Assembly (NCBI GenBank): GCA_964036155.1
Contig: OZ038423.1
Location: 36,471,249-36,535,248, forward strand
Reading direction: 5' to 3'
Source of the DNA: Diploscapter coronatus
Taxonomy: Eukaryota; Nematoda; Chromadorea; Rhabditida; Rhabditidae
DNA: 64,000 nucleotides
Shown: piece by piece, positions 10,831-21,006 of the stretch
Position numbering within the stretch: position 1 is the first letter of the stretch
How the letters are laid out: each line of letters begins with the position of its first letter
Notes under the pieces: generated by a model
The model's input: only the letters and a program-made list of their open reading frames with translations
Told to the model about the DNA's origin: nothing
The model's database searches: none
Made by a program: the position numbers and the translations under genes

Positions 10831-12498
10831 ATGTCGACGCCGAAAGCAGCAAAGGCGGCGACGTCGGCAACTGAACGGGCGCTGAAGATCGTGGAAAACT
10901 CTTCGCGAGTCCGGGTTCAGGATTTGAAGGACAATTTCGGGGCCAAAACTGCCAGGGGATTCGTCACCAAATACACCAATCATGTGGGTGTTTTTCTTCT
11001 AAAAAGCCTTGGCAATTTTATGAAATTCAACAAAAACAACTCGGAACTTCTCATAGATAAAACAAAGAATTGAAAGTCGGATCAATTATTTAAGTACGGC
11101 AAAAGTCTGGGTGCTTTGGATTCGGCAGCGAAGCCGCCGCTCGGCTGGATTTGGGGCAACTTCTTCCAGCCGTGGCAGCGACTCTTCCCGGGAATGAAAC
11201 AATTCAACGCCGATGTCAAGTAATTGAAACTCGATAGCTTCCCAAAAATCAATAATTTCGAAAATTCCACCCTTCACAGATCAAACGTTTTCAAATGACA
11301 AGTCTTTCGAAATTCAAGTCTTACGAAATTCTCTTTGAGTTTGCGTCGCGAAGTGGCTCCCCTGACTCTGATCGAATTGGCCCGCCTGATCGACCTCGGC
11401 TGGGTGGACACGAATCACCGCATCGATCTCGTCACTCTGCTCAGGTTAGTCTAAAAAATCGTGAAGTTGAGGAAAAATATCGAAATTTTCAGAACTAGAC
11501 GCTTCGACTTGAATCCCGGCCTGCGACAGTGCGGATTCTATCTGACTGAACAAGTAAAATTTTAGGAAAAACTTTTTCTAAAAAATCGTATCCTTTCCTC
11601 CGCGTTTGCGCTGCATATTCACATGAAGAATTGCTCTTGACTTCTAATAAATGCAACTTCTAAAAAATCTAACTTCCAGGGAGCGGACATTTTCAAGTAC
11701 CCGATCGACATCGAGGTGCAGTACGCGAACCAGTCCGCGATTGCGGCGATCGAACAAGTCGGGGGCAGAATCCGATGCGCCTATTACGATCAGAGGAGTG
11801 TCGAGGTAGGATTTTCTTGAAAAATAGCTTTTCCACATCATCTTAAAAATGCTGGAAAATAATTTTATTTGGCTTAAAAAATTGACATCGAAATAAAGCA
11901 AACTTTAAAGAGTTTTAAAAAATTATTTTAGGCCGCCGTCGATCCACTGAAGTGGTTCCGCAGTGGTCAGCCGATTCCTTCGCGTCGCGCTCCGCCCCCT
12001 TCCCTTATCGAGTACTACACTTCTCCAGCCAACCGAGGGTATCTCTGCAGTGAGGAGGAGCTCTCTCAAGCCAGGTAGTAGATATTTCTTACTAAATTAG
12101 AATCAACGAAAAATAAAGATGTTTTTTTCAAACTCTGAAATATCATGATTTTCAGAAAAGAAATGTCAATGGTACGTGGATACAACTTGCCTGAAAACGA
12201 AGTTCGATTAGGAGAGAAGCACAAAAATCGGGTACTTGTTAAAAAAAAACAATAACTGCAGAAATTATCGTTCAAAACTGAAATAATAACGTTAAGGAAG
12301 GATCAAATCTGTCCTCGAAAAGAAAATACCAGCATCGAAAAATAATAAAATGAAAAAATCCACCTGTTTTAGGTGTTTTCGTGCCTGCCTCCGGGAGCGA
12401 TCGTATCGGTTGCCGATCGGAAAGTGTTCGCTCCGACCGGAGAAGCGCATGTCAAATACTACACCGAGGAGGCCAAGGCGGATGCCACTTACAGTTAG
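10831..12498 (+). CDS. mrpl-15: Mitochondrial ribosomal protein L15 (uL15m)
   Basis: Large-subunit mitoribosome protein. Exons 10831-10983, 11095-11219, 11340-11444, 11493-11553, 11680-11805, 11932-12074, 12156-12231 and 12373-12498 total 915 nt (304 residues), the usual length for the family. Supporting blocks are VQDLKDNFGAKTARGF, LIELARLIDLGWVD, 'GADIFKYPIDIEVQYANQSA' and a basic/aromatic C-terminus. An acceptor-like TTACAG lies 6 nt before the ATG, suggesting trans-splicing. mom-4 ends 418 nt upstream on the same strand, so a shared operon is possible but the spacing is long. A poly(A)-type AATAAA occurs near 12685. Confidence 0.93.
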
Positions 12499-13181
12499 AC
12501 GAAGCTAAAAGCAGATTAGTTTTCAGTTTACCGTAGTTTTATTACCTAACAGACTCAGGGAGCACTTTCGTCAGACGAGGAAAATATATAGGGGGTAGGT
12601 CGCAATGACTTTCTGACGACTGACGACCGTTCTTCCTAGGTCTGTTATCTAGAGAATCTTGTTTTTCCTGTTCTTGTTACAGAAAATAAAGTTTACCTCT
12701 TTCAAAATGTTCGGTGATGGTATTCTTTGCTGCCAACTACGAGTTCACCATTAAGGAAACCGCTAACTGCGAGGTCTGATTTTCGGGTGCTTGCAAAATC
12801 GGTTTTCCACATGTTATTTACACAATAGCGAATTGGCACTTTTACAAGAAGTCGAAAACGACTTTCAATAATCCTTTTTTCCATTTTTCCAACCTTCAAC
12901 TTCAACAAGATGAATGATCTTCACAAATCTTGAGAACGACTTCAATCTGTCTGATTTTCTAAATTTAACTATTAATCTAGACACAAGGTCATTTATTGAA
13001 CTTTGCCTCTATAGTCTGGATGTATTGGAGGCATTCGGGTGGCAAGTCAGACTACTGGGAAAAGTGGAGTGCAGTGCAGAGTGAATACAGAGTGGAAGGG
13101 AGTAGGACGATCAATTGATATTCACTGCAGGTGCACGGCAGCAGGGGAGGTAGTCAGTCGTCGGGGTGTGGGCAGAGAATC
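12499..13181. other. Intergenic spacer between convergent 3' ends
   Basis: 3' flank of mrpl-15 and of the Lys/Glu-rich gene on the opposite strand. It contains one inverted-repeat element (12547-12647). The rest holds no convincing exon. Confidence 0.5.
12547..12647. mobile_element. Inverted-repeat element, family B copy 1
   Basis: The ends are imperfect inverted copies (aacagactcagggagca against tcttcctaggtctgtt). Internal motifs TTCGTCAGACGA and AGGGGGTAGGTCGCA recur in 61832-62025. About 100 bp, non-coding. Confidence 0.65.
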
Positions 13182-14120
13182 TCACTTCTTCTCCTCGTTC
13201 TAAAAATCGCAAAAATAGACTATTCACAAATCAGGAGTTCGTAAAAAATTTAGACAATCATGAGCAACATCTTGTTCCAAGTAAAATTAGTTCTTCCTCA
13301 AAGAACGTTTCATAAAATGAAGACATGACGAAGTCCAGCTTTTCCATACTATTTTCTGCTTTCTTCGTTATTTTTATTTTCTTACCCTTACCTTCTTTTC
13401 ACCCTCCTTCTCTCCGTCGCCCTTCTTCTCCTCTCTTGAAGCCTCCTAAAATAACGATTTCTTTGCGATTTGTAAAAATTTAACGAGAAGTTCGCGCAAT
13501 AAATTGTTGCAAAGTGACTAGACTTTTCATTTTTCTTCATTCTTCATTTTTTACCTTTTTATCCTTCCCTTCATGCTTCGAGCCTTCCTTTTTGTCCTCA
13601 TCCTTTTTCTCGCCCTCTTTTTTGTCGCCATCCTGTAATCAAATCACTTTTTTCACTTAGGTAAGTTGAATTATGGATTTTTCTCGTACCTTTTTCTCCG
13701 CATCTTTAGCGTCTTTCATTGCGTCCTTGTCCTCGTTGTTTTTCTCTTTATTGTCACCGTCCTTTGGTTCTTGCTTACTCACTTCCTTCTGAAAGCATAC
13801 GATGAATTTTGGATTATATCATTTAGGGAGCTACTAAATGACGGAATGCTCCTATAATTTCTAACAATATGACATCATATCGTCACCTAGTAGTTTGTAT
13901 CATTTACAGAGGTGGATTTCATGATGCTGAATGTCATTCATGAGTCGCACCCACGATCGTCATCCGTACTGCGTACCTTGTCCTTTCCATCCTCTGCCGA
14001 TTGTGCACCAGGATCTTTACTCTTGTCCTTATCGGGTTCGGCAGACGCTGCTGGCTTGGAAGCTTGGTTCGGGACCGCTCCGATCTTGTTGTCTGCAGGC
14101 GCTGCTGACTTGTTCACCAT
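13182..14120 (-). CDS. Small Lys/Glu/Asp-rich disordered protein
   Basis: Five phase-0 exons encode about 130 residues made almost wholly of K, E, D, G and S. Exon 1 runs from the Met at 14120 (MVNKSAAPADNK...) to 'GKDK'. It is followed by 'KEVSKQEPKDGDNKEK...', 'DGDKKEGEKKDEDKKEG...' and 'EASREEKKGDGEKEGEKK', and the last exon is only NEEKK then stop (13182-13184). Every splice site is consensus (TTTTAG or TTACAG acceptors, GTAAGG or GTACG donors). In frame before the Met, 'RQPKGDQS' reads back to an acceptor-like CCCTAG, so either an upstream exon exists or that AG is a trans-splice site. No family recognised; nucleic-acid or chromatin association is only a guess from composition. Confidence 0.65.
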
Positions 14121-15868
14121 CGACTGATCGCCTTTCGGCTGCCTGGCTAGGGAAAATCTGAAACTGATTCGAATTAGTTAGAATAGAAGTTGCACGAAAT
14201 TGTTGGAAGTGCACAAAAGACTTGTAACTTGTTGAACAGAGTTAACTCATGAAACGAGAGTAATTGGTACACTGGATTGGAAACGATTTGTATCAAAAGT
14301 CACGAGAGAAGTCCCTACCATTTTGGTACAGACCATCTCCCTTGCGGTATAAAGCGTCTCCAACCCTCTGATACTACTAGAAACAGAAGGAAGAGAAGCG
14401 TTCTTTCTCATTCGAGAAATGAGGCAATCTCGTTTCATGGAGTCAACCACAGTTCATCATGCTGCACTTCAGAATAGTGAAGTCCAGCATGGAAGTTGAA
14501 CACACTTCTTCTTGCCACCGCATTGGACGACGAGGAAGACTGCAGAGATGAGCAGTTGCAGAGAAAGTGAGAAGACGAATGGAGGAAGCATCGTGGAGCG
14601 GGACTTCAGAGACGAGGCTGTCTGGAATCACGGTGATTAGTTACTTGAAGTTGTCTTAGTGATCTTTACGAAGTTCACAAAGTTCTCAAGAAGAGTTGCA
14701 GAGTTTCTTCGGAGTTAGTTGACCTGACTTTTCTCTGTTCAGCCGCTTTGGGAGTTGTTAGTAGAGGTAATAACATCTCGTCCGATTGACTTTACATGTC
14801 GACTCAAATGTGCAAGCTAGCTAATTTACGATATTCCAATATTGATCAAACTTTAGGATGAATTTGTTGCTTTTGGCAGAGAAAGTTGGTTTTGGCGAAA
14901 TTTCGGAATTATGAAACGTTTCTTTTCAATGCGTAGCTCTATTGTAGTGGGCTAATGAACGGAAGTCTCATGTGCACAATGCGCAAAAAGTCATAAAGAG
15001 GTGTCTTATCGAAAATTATTACTTCTACTATATAAGAACGTAGTGATCTTTTTTTAAATTTCCAATTTTCATTTACTTTTTTCCCGAGTTCGAGTCTTGA
15101 AGTCTTTCAGGTTGCCACAATTCGCTACAGTAATCGATTTACGAAAAACGGTTATCACTACGAGAATCAGCGTGAAAAACTGTACTATATATGTGAAAAT
15201 CAGCCAAATCGACGAGTCCCTGTTCCGTACCACTTTGAATAGTTCTGACATTCACTCTTAAGAAATCGTTAAAGGCTCGGAATATCATTGCTATCAATAA
15301 TTAGCTTTTATTCAAAGTAAGCTGCATGATAAAAAATAATGGGTCGAGAGAATTTTCACTAATTCAGGTAATGTAGAAAGACCCTTAGTAACTTTGAGTT
15401 TGAAGAAGAACTGTATCTTTCTCATACTAATTAAAAATAGCAAAAAAGACGGATATCAAATAACATGTTTATGAAACGATAAAGTAAAGCAAAGAAGGAC
15501 ATCGAACTGTAAATAAATAAGATCAATAAAATAGGAGAGGTGAAAGAATTTGGGTAACAAGTGAAAAAAAACCTAGAATGTCATAACGACTGATTGTAGC
15601 TGTTAATAAAATTAACAGAAAAGAAAAAAAACTTCAAAGGACTATGATTGGAAATTAACCCGGAAGAAAGTGGAAAACAATAAATAGTGATTCAATTGAA
15701 TAAAATACCAGTTTTGCAAGAGAATATCTACATGACCCTTTGAAAAATGGAATGACTAATTTAAAATACGATATTTGTGTTGTTTGACTGAGAGACGTAT
15801 GCACGTGTTTGAATTGATGAAGAGGGAAAAGGAAATGAAGATGATCGAGTGCAGTTGAAGTGACTAGT
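14121..15868. other. Long spacer with an isolated transmembrane ORF module
   Basis: Apart from the small ORF at 15069-15251 (-) described separately, I see only AT-rich sequence. Short ORFs here lack splice support or motifs. The left end is the likely promoter of the Lys/Glu-rich gene. Confidence 0.4.
15069..15251 (-). pseudogene. Orphan single-helix ORF module (possible gene fragment)
   Basis: Starts MSELFKVVRNRDSS, then a strong hydrophobic helix (IWLIFTYIVQFFTLILVVI) and 'TVF', after which GTAAAT could be a splice donor. The same start-plus-helix pattern occurs at 24503-24643 on the other strand, with conserved SIWLIFT, VQFFTLI and VF. This indicates shared ancestry. I found no convincing continuation exons, so it may be a 5' gene fragment, a small membrane peptide, or exon 1 of an unresolved gene. 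Confidence 0.35.
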
Positions 15869-18800
15869 TCAGTGGTCGTCATCCATAAACTCATCACCCT
15901 GAATTCATATCAATTTGTTGTGTTATGTTTGATCATTATGCATATAATTTGAAAATTAGAAAACGAATCAAATGAAAAAGCTGCTAGTGGGATGATTCGG
16001 AATTAGCAGTTTTACAAGATGAAAAAAGAATAACGCTTGAGAATAATGGACGCACAACTCGACAACACTTTCAAATATCATGCCTTCTTTCAGATGCATT
16101 ACTAAGGGTGATTTCTACTGATTTTCATAATAGATTTGGCAATGCATTTCAAAATGAAGACCTTTCAAAGTGCTGACAATGACTGGCCAGATCGTTAGTT
16201 AGTGAACGACATATTTTTGAAGTAAGAAAGTATTTTTAATATGACAAATGATCTTACCTCATCAGAGTCGACCATGTCCGAATCTGGATCGCCGTCGGAG
16301 GTGGACATTCTAAAATGAGAAGATGAGTTGACAGGCAGAGATAAAGAGGATGAAGACTAACTGTTCGTCCACGTCCGAGATGATGGAGCCGTCTGGAGAG
16401 TCCAGAATGTAGTACAAGTTCTCAGTCTGATTCGCCAGCTGAAAACATACTCCGTTGTTTCAAATTAAAACTCAGGGTTAATTTTAATCAAGGGGTCAAG
16501 AATTGCAATGATTTTGAGTTTAATTAAAAAAACGATTTTAAGTTCAATTCGGAAAATTTATCGAAGTCTAGTTCAACAAATTACGAGCCCCATACGTCAG
16601 TAAGTATAGCATTATAATTCAGAGAAATGGCTATAACCTATGGGTTAATTCGTTTAAGACCACTCGACCTGGATTAGTCTATATTCGTGGCGATGATTGA
16701 CTTCTTCCTTGACGTAGATGACGTGCTGCTCGCCGCCTATAGCCAGATGCAACTTGAAGGTATCACGCTCGTTCTGGAAAATGTTGCGTCACCCTTACGG
16801 CGCTTCCAATTTGTTGCAAAAGCGTCGTAAAAGTGATAAAATTTTCAGAGTGACTGGACCCATTACCGAGCCCAAATTCATCTGCAAATTGGAAAGTGAG
16901 ATCACGAAATTAAAGATTTCGTCAATGTTCTAAACAGACTTGCGAATTTTCAAGTCTGACTCTAAAAGTTTAAAATTATTTTTTAATAAAATCGATATTT
17001 TCTATAAGAAAAGGCATTCAGAATTAGAAAAAAAACATGGAATAATATCGCGTTGAAACGCGAAACTGAAGTTACCTCCGAATCGGGAGGAATGATGTCT
17101 GCGATCAGTTCAGACAGAAATTTGTAGCTCCTCATCGCTTCCCCTTCCTCTGTCTCGTAGCTCATCTGAAATGTCCAGTTGACGATTCGTTTAAGAGCGA
17201 TCGCAGTGGCACTTCTTTCTTCGAATTTCGTCGAGACCAGAGTCTGAATTTATGTCATAAAAATGAGCTGAAAGTGTTGATATCGAATATAAATGCGCAA
17301 AATGTTCGTTTCGTTCTAGACCATTTTCCTTTCATTTGATTTTCTTTAAAAAATCGTTTACGATCTTAGTCTTTGTCAAATTTTAGAAGACACTTTCGTT
17401 TTATTACGAAAACTCTAATTCATTTTTGCAGGACTCAGATATGGGGATTGAAAATTCTGCTAGGTATGTAATAATCGGATGACTTGTGATCAGTGATAAG
17501 CCAGTTTGCAAAAAGTCGGAATATGAGTCTTTATCATTTGGAATTCATAATTGAAGATTTCAAGTTTGTAGAATTTATAATAGAATTGAAAAATTTGAAT
17601 AAAAATTTAACTTTTCAGAATAAGGCAAATTGAATTACCCTGAGGAATTTGACGGTGTCTTCAGTGTGGAGAAAGCCTTCGAAATAAGCGGAAGAGAACA
17701 TGTTGTTGAAGCAGACGGAAGGAGGAAATTTGGACAGATGACTGAGCAGCGAATCGTCGTCTGCGTACACGGGGCCAAGCATAGTCAATTCGTTCAACTG
17801 AAGCATATCTATTCATTCTGAACCAAAAGAGCCTAATAATTTCTATTTCAAAAATTTCTCTGGAAATGTATCTTCCCATTTAAGAGCAGAAAAAATGGAA
17901 TTTTAATAGTAAGAATTTTTTTCAAGTTGGATGTAAGAATATTGATTGAGAAAGTTTTCATTCATATTAAGATCAAAAATAATAAAGAAGTGGACCTCGA
18001 AGAAGGCAGGACAGGCCTCGGCGAGCTCATTCAAAGTACTCCATTTTTTGTTGTTGAAATCGAGTTTCAGATAGCTCGGCTTCAGCACCTTAACACATTT
18101 GTATCAACTAAATTTATTTGAGAATTTCAAGAAGGAACTAGACTAATACTTTACTTAACTTAATTTTTCGATCCAAGATTATACTTGCTTGCACAAAGAG
18201 AATCTTACAAGTAAATCGTGACAGGAATAAAAGTAACATCGTTACTCGCCTTTCATTAAAGAATGCAAATCCTCCAAAGATTTGGCAATGAAGCGATTAC
18301 TTTTCCCCCAAACTCAATTTTTCTTATAATTTTGGAAAGAAGGTAATTCAAGTTGAGAGTATGGACCTATTTAATTTTTTTAATAAATAAAGGTGTTCGC
18401 GAATAAGAGAAAGTTATCAATTGAAATACTTGACATTTACATTAATTTTTCTTATATTCCTTTCGAGAATTTTGGGATTGGAAATTGTTTTGTCTCGAAA
18501 TAGACGCTAACCTTAACGAAGGCGAGCACCAATTGGAAGTCGACTTCGTTCGCGTCGAAATTGAGGTTTCTGGTCGTGGTCGAGGTCGATTCCAGTGCGT
18601 CCAGCAGAATGGCTGCGTGCTTGCTTCCAGAGTTCAGACCCTTAAACGAAGCATAATTATCGATTAAGTTTTCTTATTAATTCAGCCATGAATTTAATAA
18701 CTTTACTGCACTATTGTAAGCACGCGGTGAAAGAGTTATTTGCATACGAAGTGTGCAAGTTAACGGCACTTTGCACAACACGAATGTTCCTTTCTTTCCC

Positions 18801-19947
18801 CCTTTTCTCTCGCTCTCTGAGCATTGGTGCCGAGAAAATTGACGCCATTCGATGGAAATATAAGAGGCATTTACAATCAAATTGCAGCTTTTAGCAATTG
18901 AGCAAAACGATGAAATCAAAACGGTTGACATACCACAAACATGACTTCATCGTGCTTCAGACCGAAAATCCTGGAGGGCTGTCTCGAGCAGACAGATTCG
19001 AACATCTCAACACAGAACATCTTTTCTTTCGACAACTGAAATGAAACCTGTATAACTTCGAAATATTCAGACATTGAATTATGAAAGGGAAATGAAACAA
19101 AAAATATCTCTATTCAATTCATTATTAGGGGTACGTTGTCGAAATGAGCATTTTGGAAAATCGAGAATTGAAATTTTAGCCCATTTAGCTTTCCTTCTTC
19201 TTCACCTGTCAATGCCTCTAGATTTTCTATTTATCCAAAAATATTTCAAGTCAATTTAATAAAAGAGCATATGCAATAATGCATGATCAATCAAGGTGAT
19301 CTGGACAAAAATGAACACGTTTTTTTTTAGAAAATTGATTGATCTTTAAAATATTGAGGCCAGGAAAGTCAAGGAATAAGAACAATTTCATCCCAAGTTT
19401 TGAGATAATGGTCCTAAAGTAAATTCGAACTCTCAACAAAACTTACATATTCGATGCAGATCCTAGGCGGCTCGGCCTCTGCATCTTCCCCTCCATTTGC
19501 AGGATTGGAATTGTCGCGAGGATAGGAGTTGCTGATGGCCGAGAGCAGTTCAGGGTACGCACACAACAGGTTCAGCTTGTCGTCATTATCCAAGTTCTTC
19601 TGAAAATCCTCTAGTTCGTTGTGGATTATAAAGGGATTTATGGAAACGGTTTTAAATAATTTCTTTTATTATTTTTCTTCCAAAATAAGGATTTTCAATT
19701 AAAAGTTTGAATGCGCGTTGAAGGTACCTGTTTGACGATCTCAATCTGCATCTCGACAGGCAGCCTGCTCCAGTGCGTTCCCTTCAGACAGGCACTCAAC
19801 TCCTCACCGCTCTGCTTGTCCGGTCGAGTTTCGCTCGTCCCAGTCAAATCCCCCACCTGAAAGAAGCGCATCAAACATTGTCTCAATTTGAAAATGATAA
19901 ATTCGATTTACCTCATTTGCAACAGTCCCTTCAGACAAATCATCCAT
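15869..19947 (-). CDS. F-box-like protein with acidic C-terminus
   Basis: About 410 residues in a dozen exons, nearly all phase 0. The start at 19947 (MDDLSEGTVANE) is preceded by a TTTCAG about 20 nt upstream. Residues about 42-70 (WSRLPVEMQIEIVKQ...LCAYPELLSAI) fit an F-box: Leu-Pro-x-Glu, then a spaced hydrophobic helix. That would make the protein a Skp1-binding substrate receptor of an SCF ubiquitin ligase. The middle ('FCVEMFESVCSRQPSRIF', 'PSVCFNNMFSSAYFEGF') resembles no repeat I know. The tail is very acidic (SDGDPDSDMVDSDEGDEFMDDDH). The last exon is only 9 codons and lies about 360 nt from the previous one. F-box assignment is moderate; orthology unknown. Confidence 0.6.
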
Positions 19948-21006
19948 TTTTGATCGTGTGAATCGCTGAAATGAAGCTTCTTTTCAATTGGCCGAAGGAT
20001 GAAATCGATGAAACAAGAACAAGAAAAGACTAGAAAAAGAGTGGAAAGATGCAGAGAGTGAATGAACAGTGTCGCTAGGCGGCACTGGCGGGAAAAGGAG
20101 AGATAGTAGGGGGAAAGGTGAGAGATTAGAGAAGGAGAGTGAATTAGATATAGTGAGCCTCTAACAATTAGAATTTTCTAGTCGAAAGAATCATAAAGTC
20201 CGTTACTTGAATACATTTTGGCAAACTCCAAACGGTGCGGAAACGGGTGGGCACAAAAATTACGGCCTGATTTCTGGCACAAACATTTTATTAGATTTAT
20301 CGTCGATCTAGATGGCAATTACGAAAAGATACCGCGTTACCACGTCTTTTTTACGAAGAAACACCTAGCTCCGCCCCCTACTTTTTTCTTTTCCCTCTTG
20401 TGTCTAAAGACGTGGTATCTTTTCGTAATTGCCGTCATTCATTCATCCGTCATATAGGCATCTCCTTTATGAAACAAAAGCAAACTGTTTGCATCACTAA
20501 CCGCTTAGTTCGCTAGTTCATCTTACTTCTTATGAAATAGCCTCTGTGTACCATTGAAGCGCAACAGAATACGTTCGCAAACTATCTTGAAACAGTTACA
20601 AAATAATGTCAGTTTTTCCGCGAATTTGTGGTGTTCACACTGGATGCAGTCTTCTACAGTGTTCGCCTGAGTGCCCCATTTCAGGGTGTTGAGTTGTCTG
20701 GAATGAAAGGCATGTACTGTTGCTGGTACACCTCCTCGGAAAGTGTTTCATATCGATAGTCTGTAGCTCGGTCCACCTTGTTTCATTCATCGTGCTGTGT
20801 AAAATAATGCTATGAGAACGCGTGTAACAGTTGTTCTGAACAATCATTGATACATTTATTCAGGGACGAACATCTTTGATGTGCTTTAAAGCGGCAGATT
20901 GAAATGAAAGAGATAGACACATACAATTGATAAATAATAGAAGAGCTGAAGATTGAATTGTTTTTGATAGCAATTCAGAGGAATCACAGAAAGAGAATTT
21001 GAACGT
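19948..21006. other. Intergenic spacer containing one palindromic element
   Basis: Separates two minus-strand genes. It holds the foldback at 20312-20434. A 70-codon ORF at 20635-20847 (-) has no supporting signal. Confidence 0.5.
20312..20434. mobile_element. Foldback (MITE-like) element C
   Basis: The first 20 nt of the left arm (ggcaattacgaaaagatacc) are repeated inverted in the right arm (ggtatcttttcgtaattgcc). Both arms then continue with CCACGTCT-type sequence. The total is about 120 bp, with a pyrimidine-rich centre. Confidence 0.75.
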
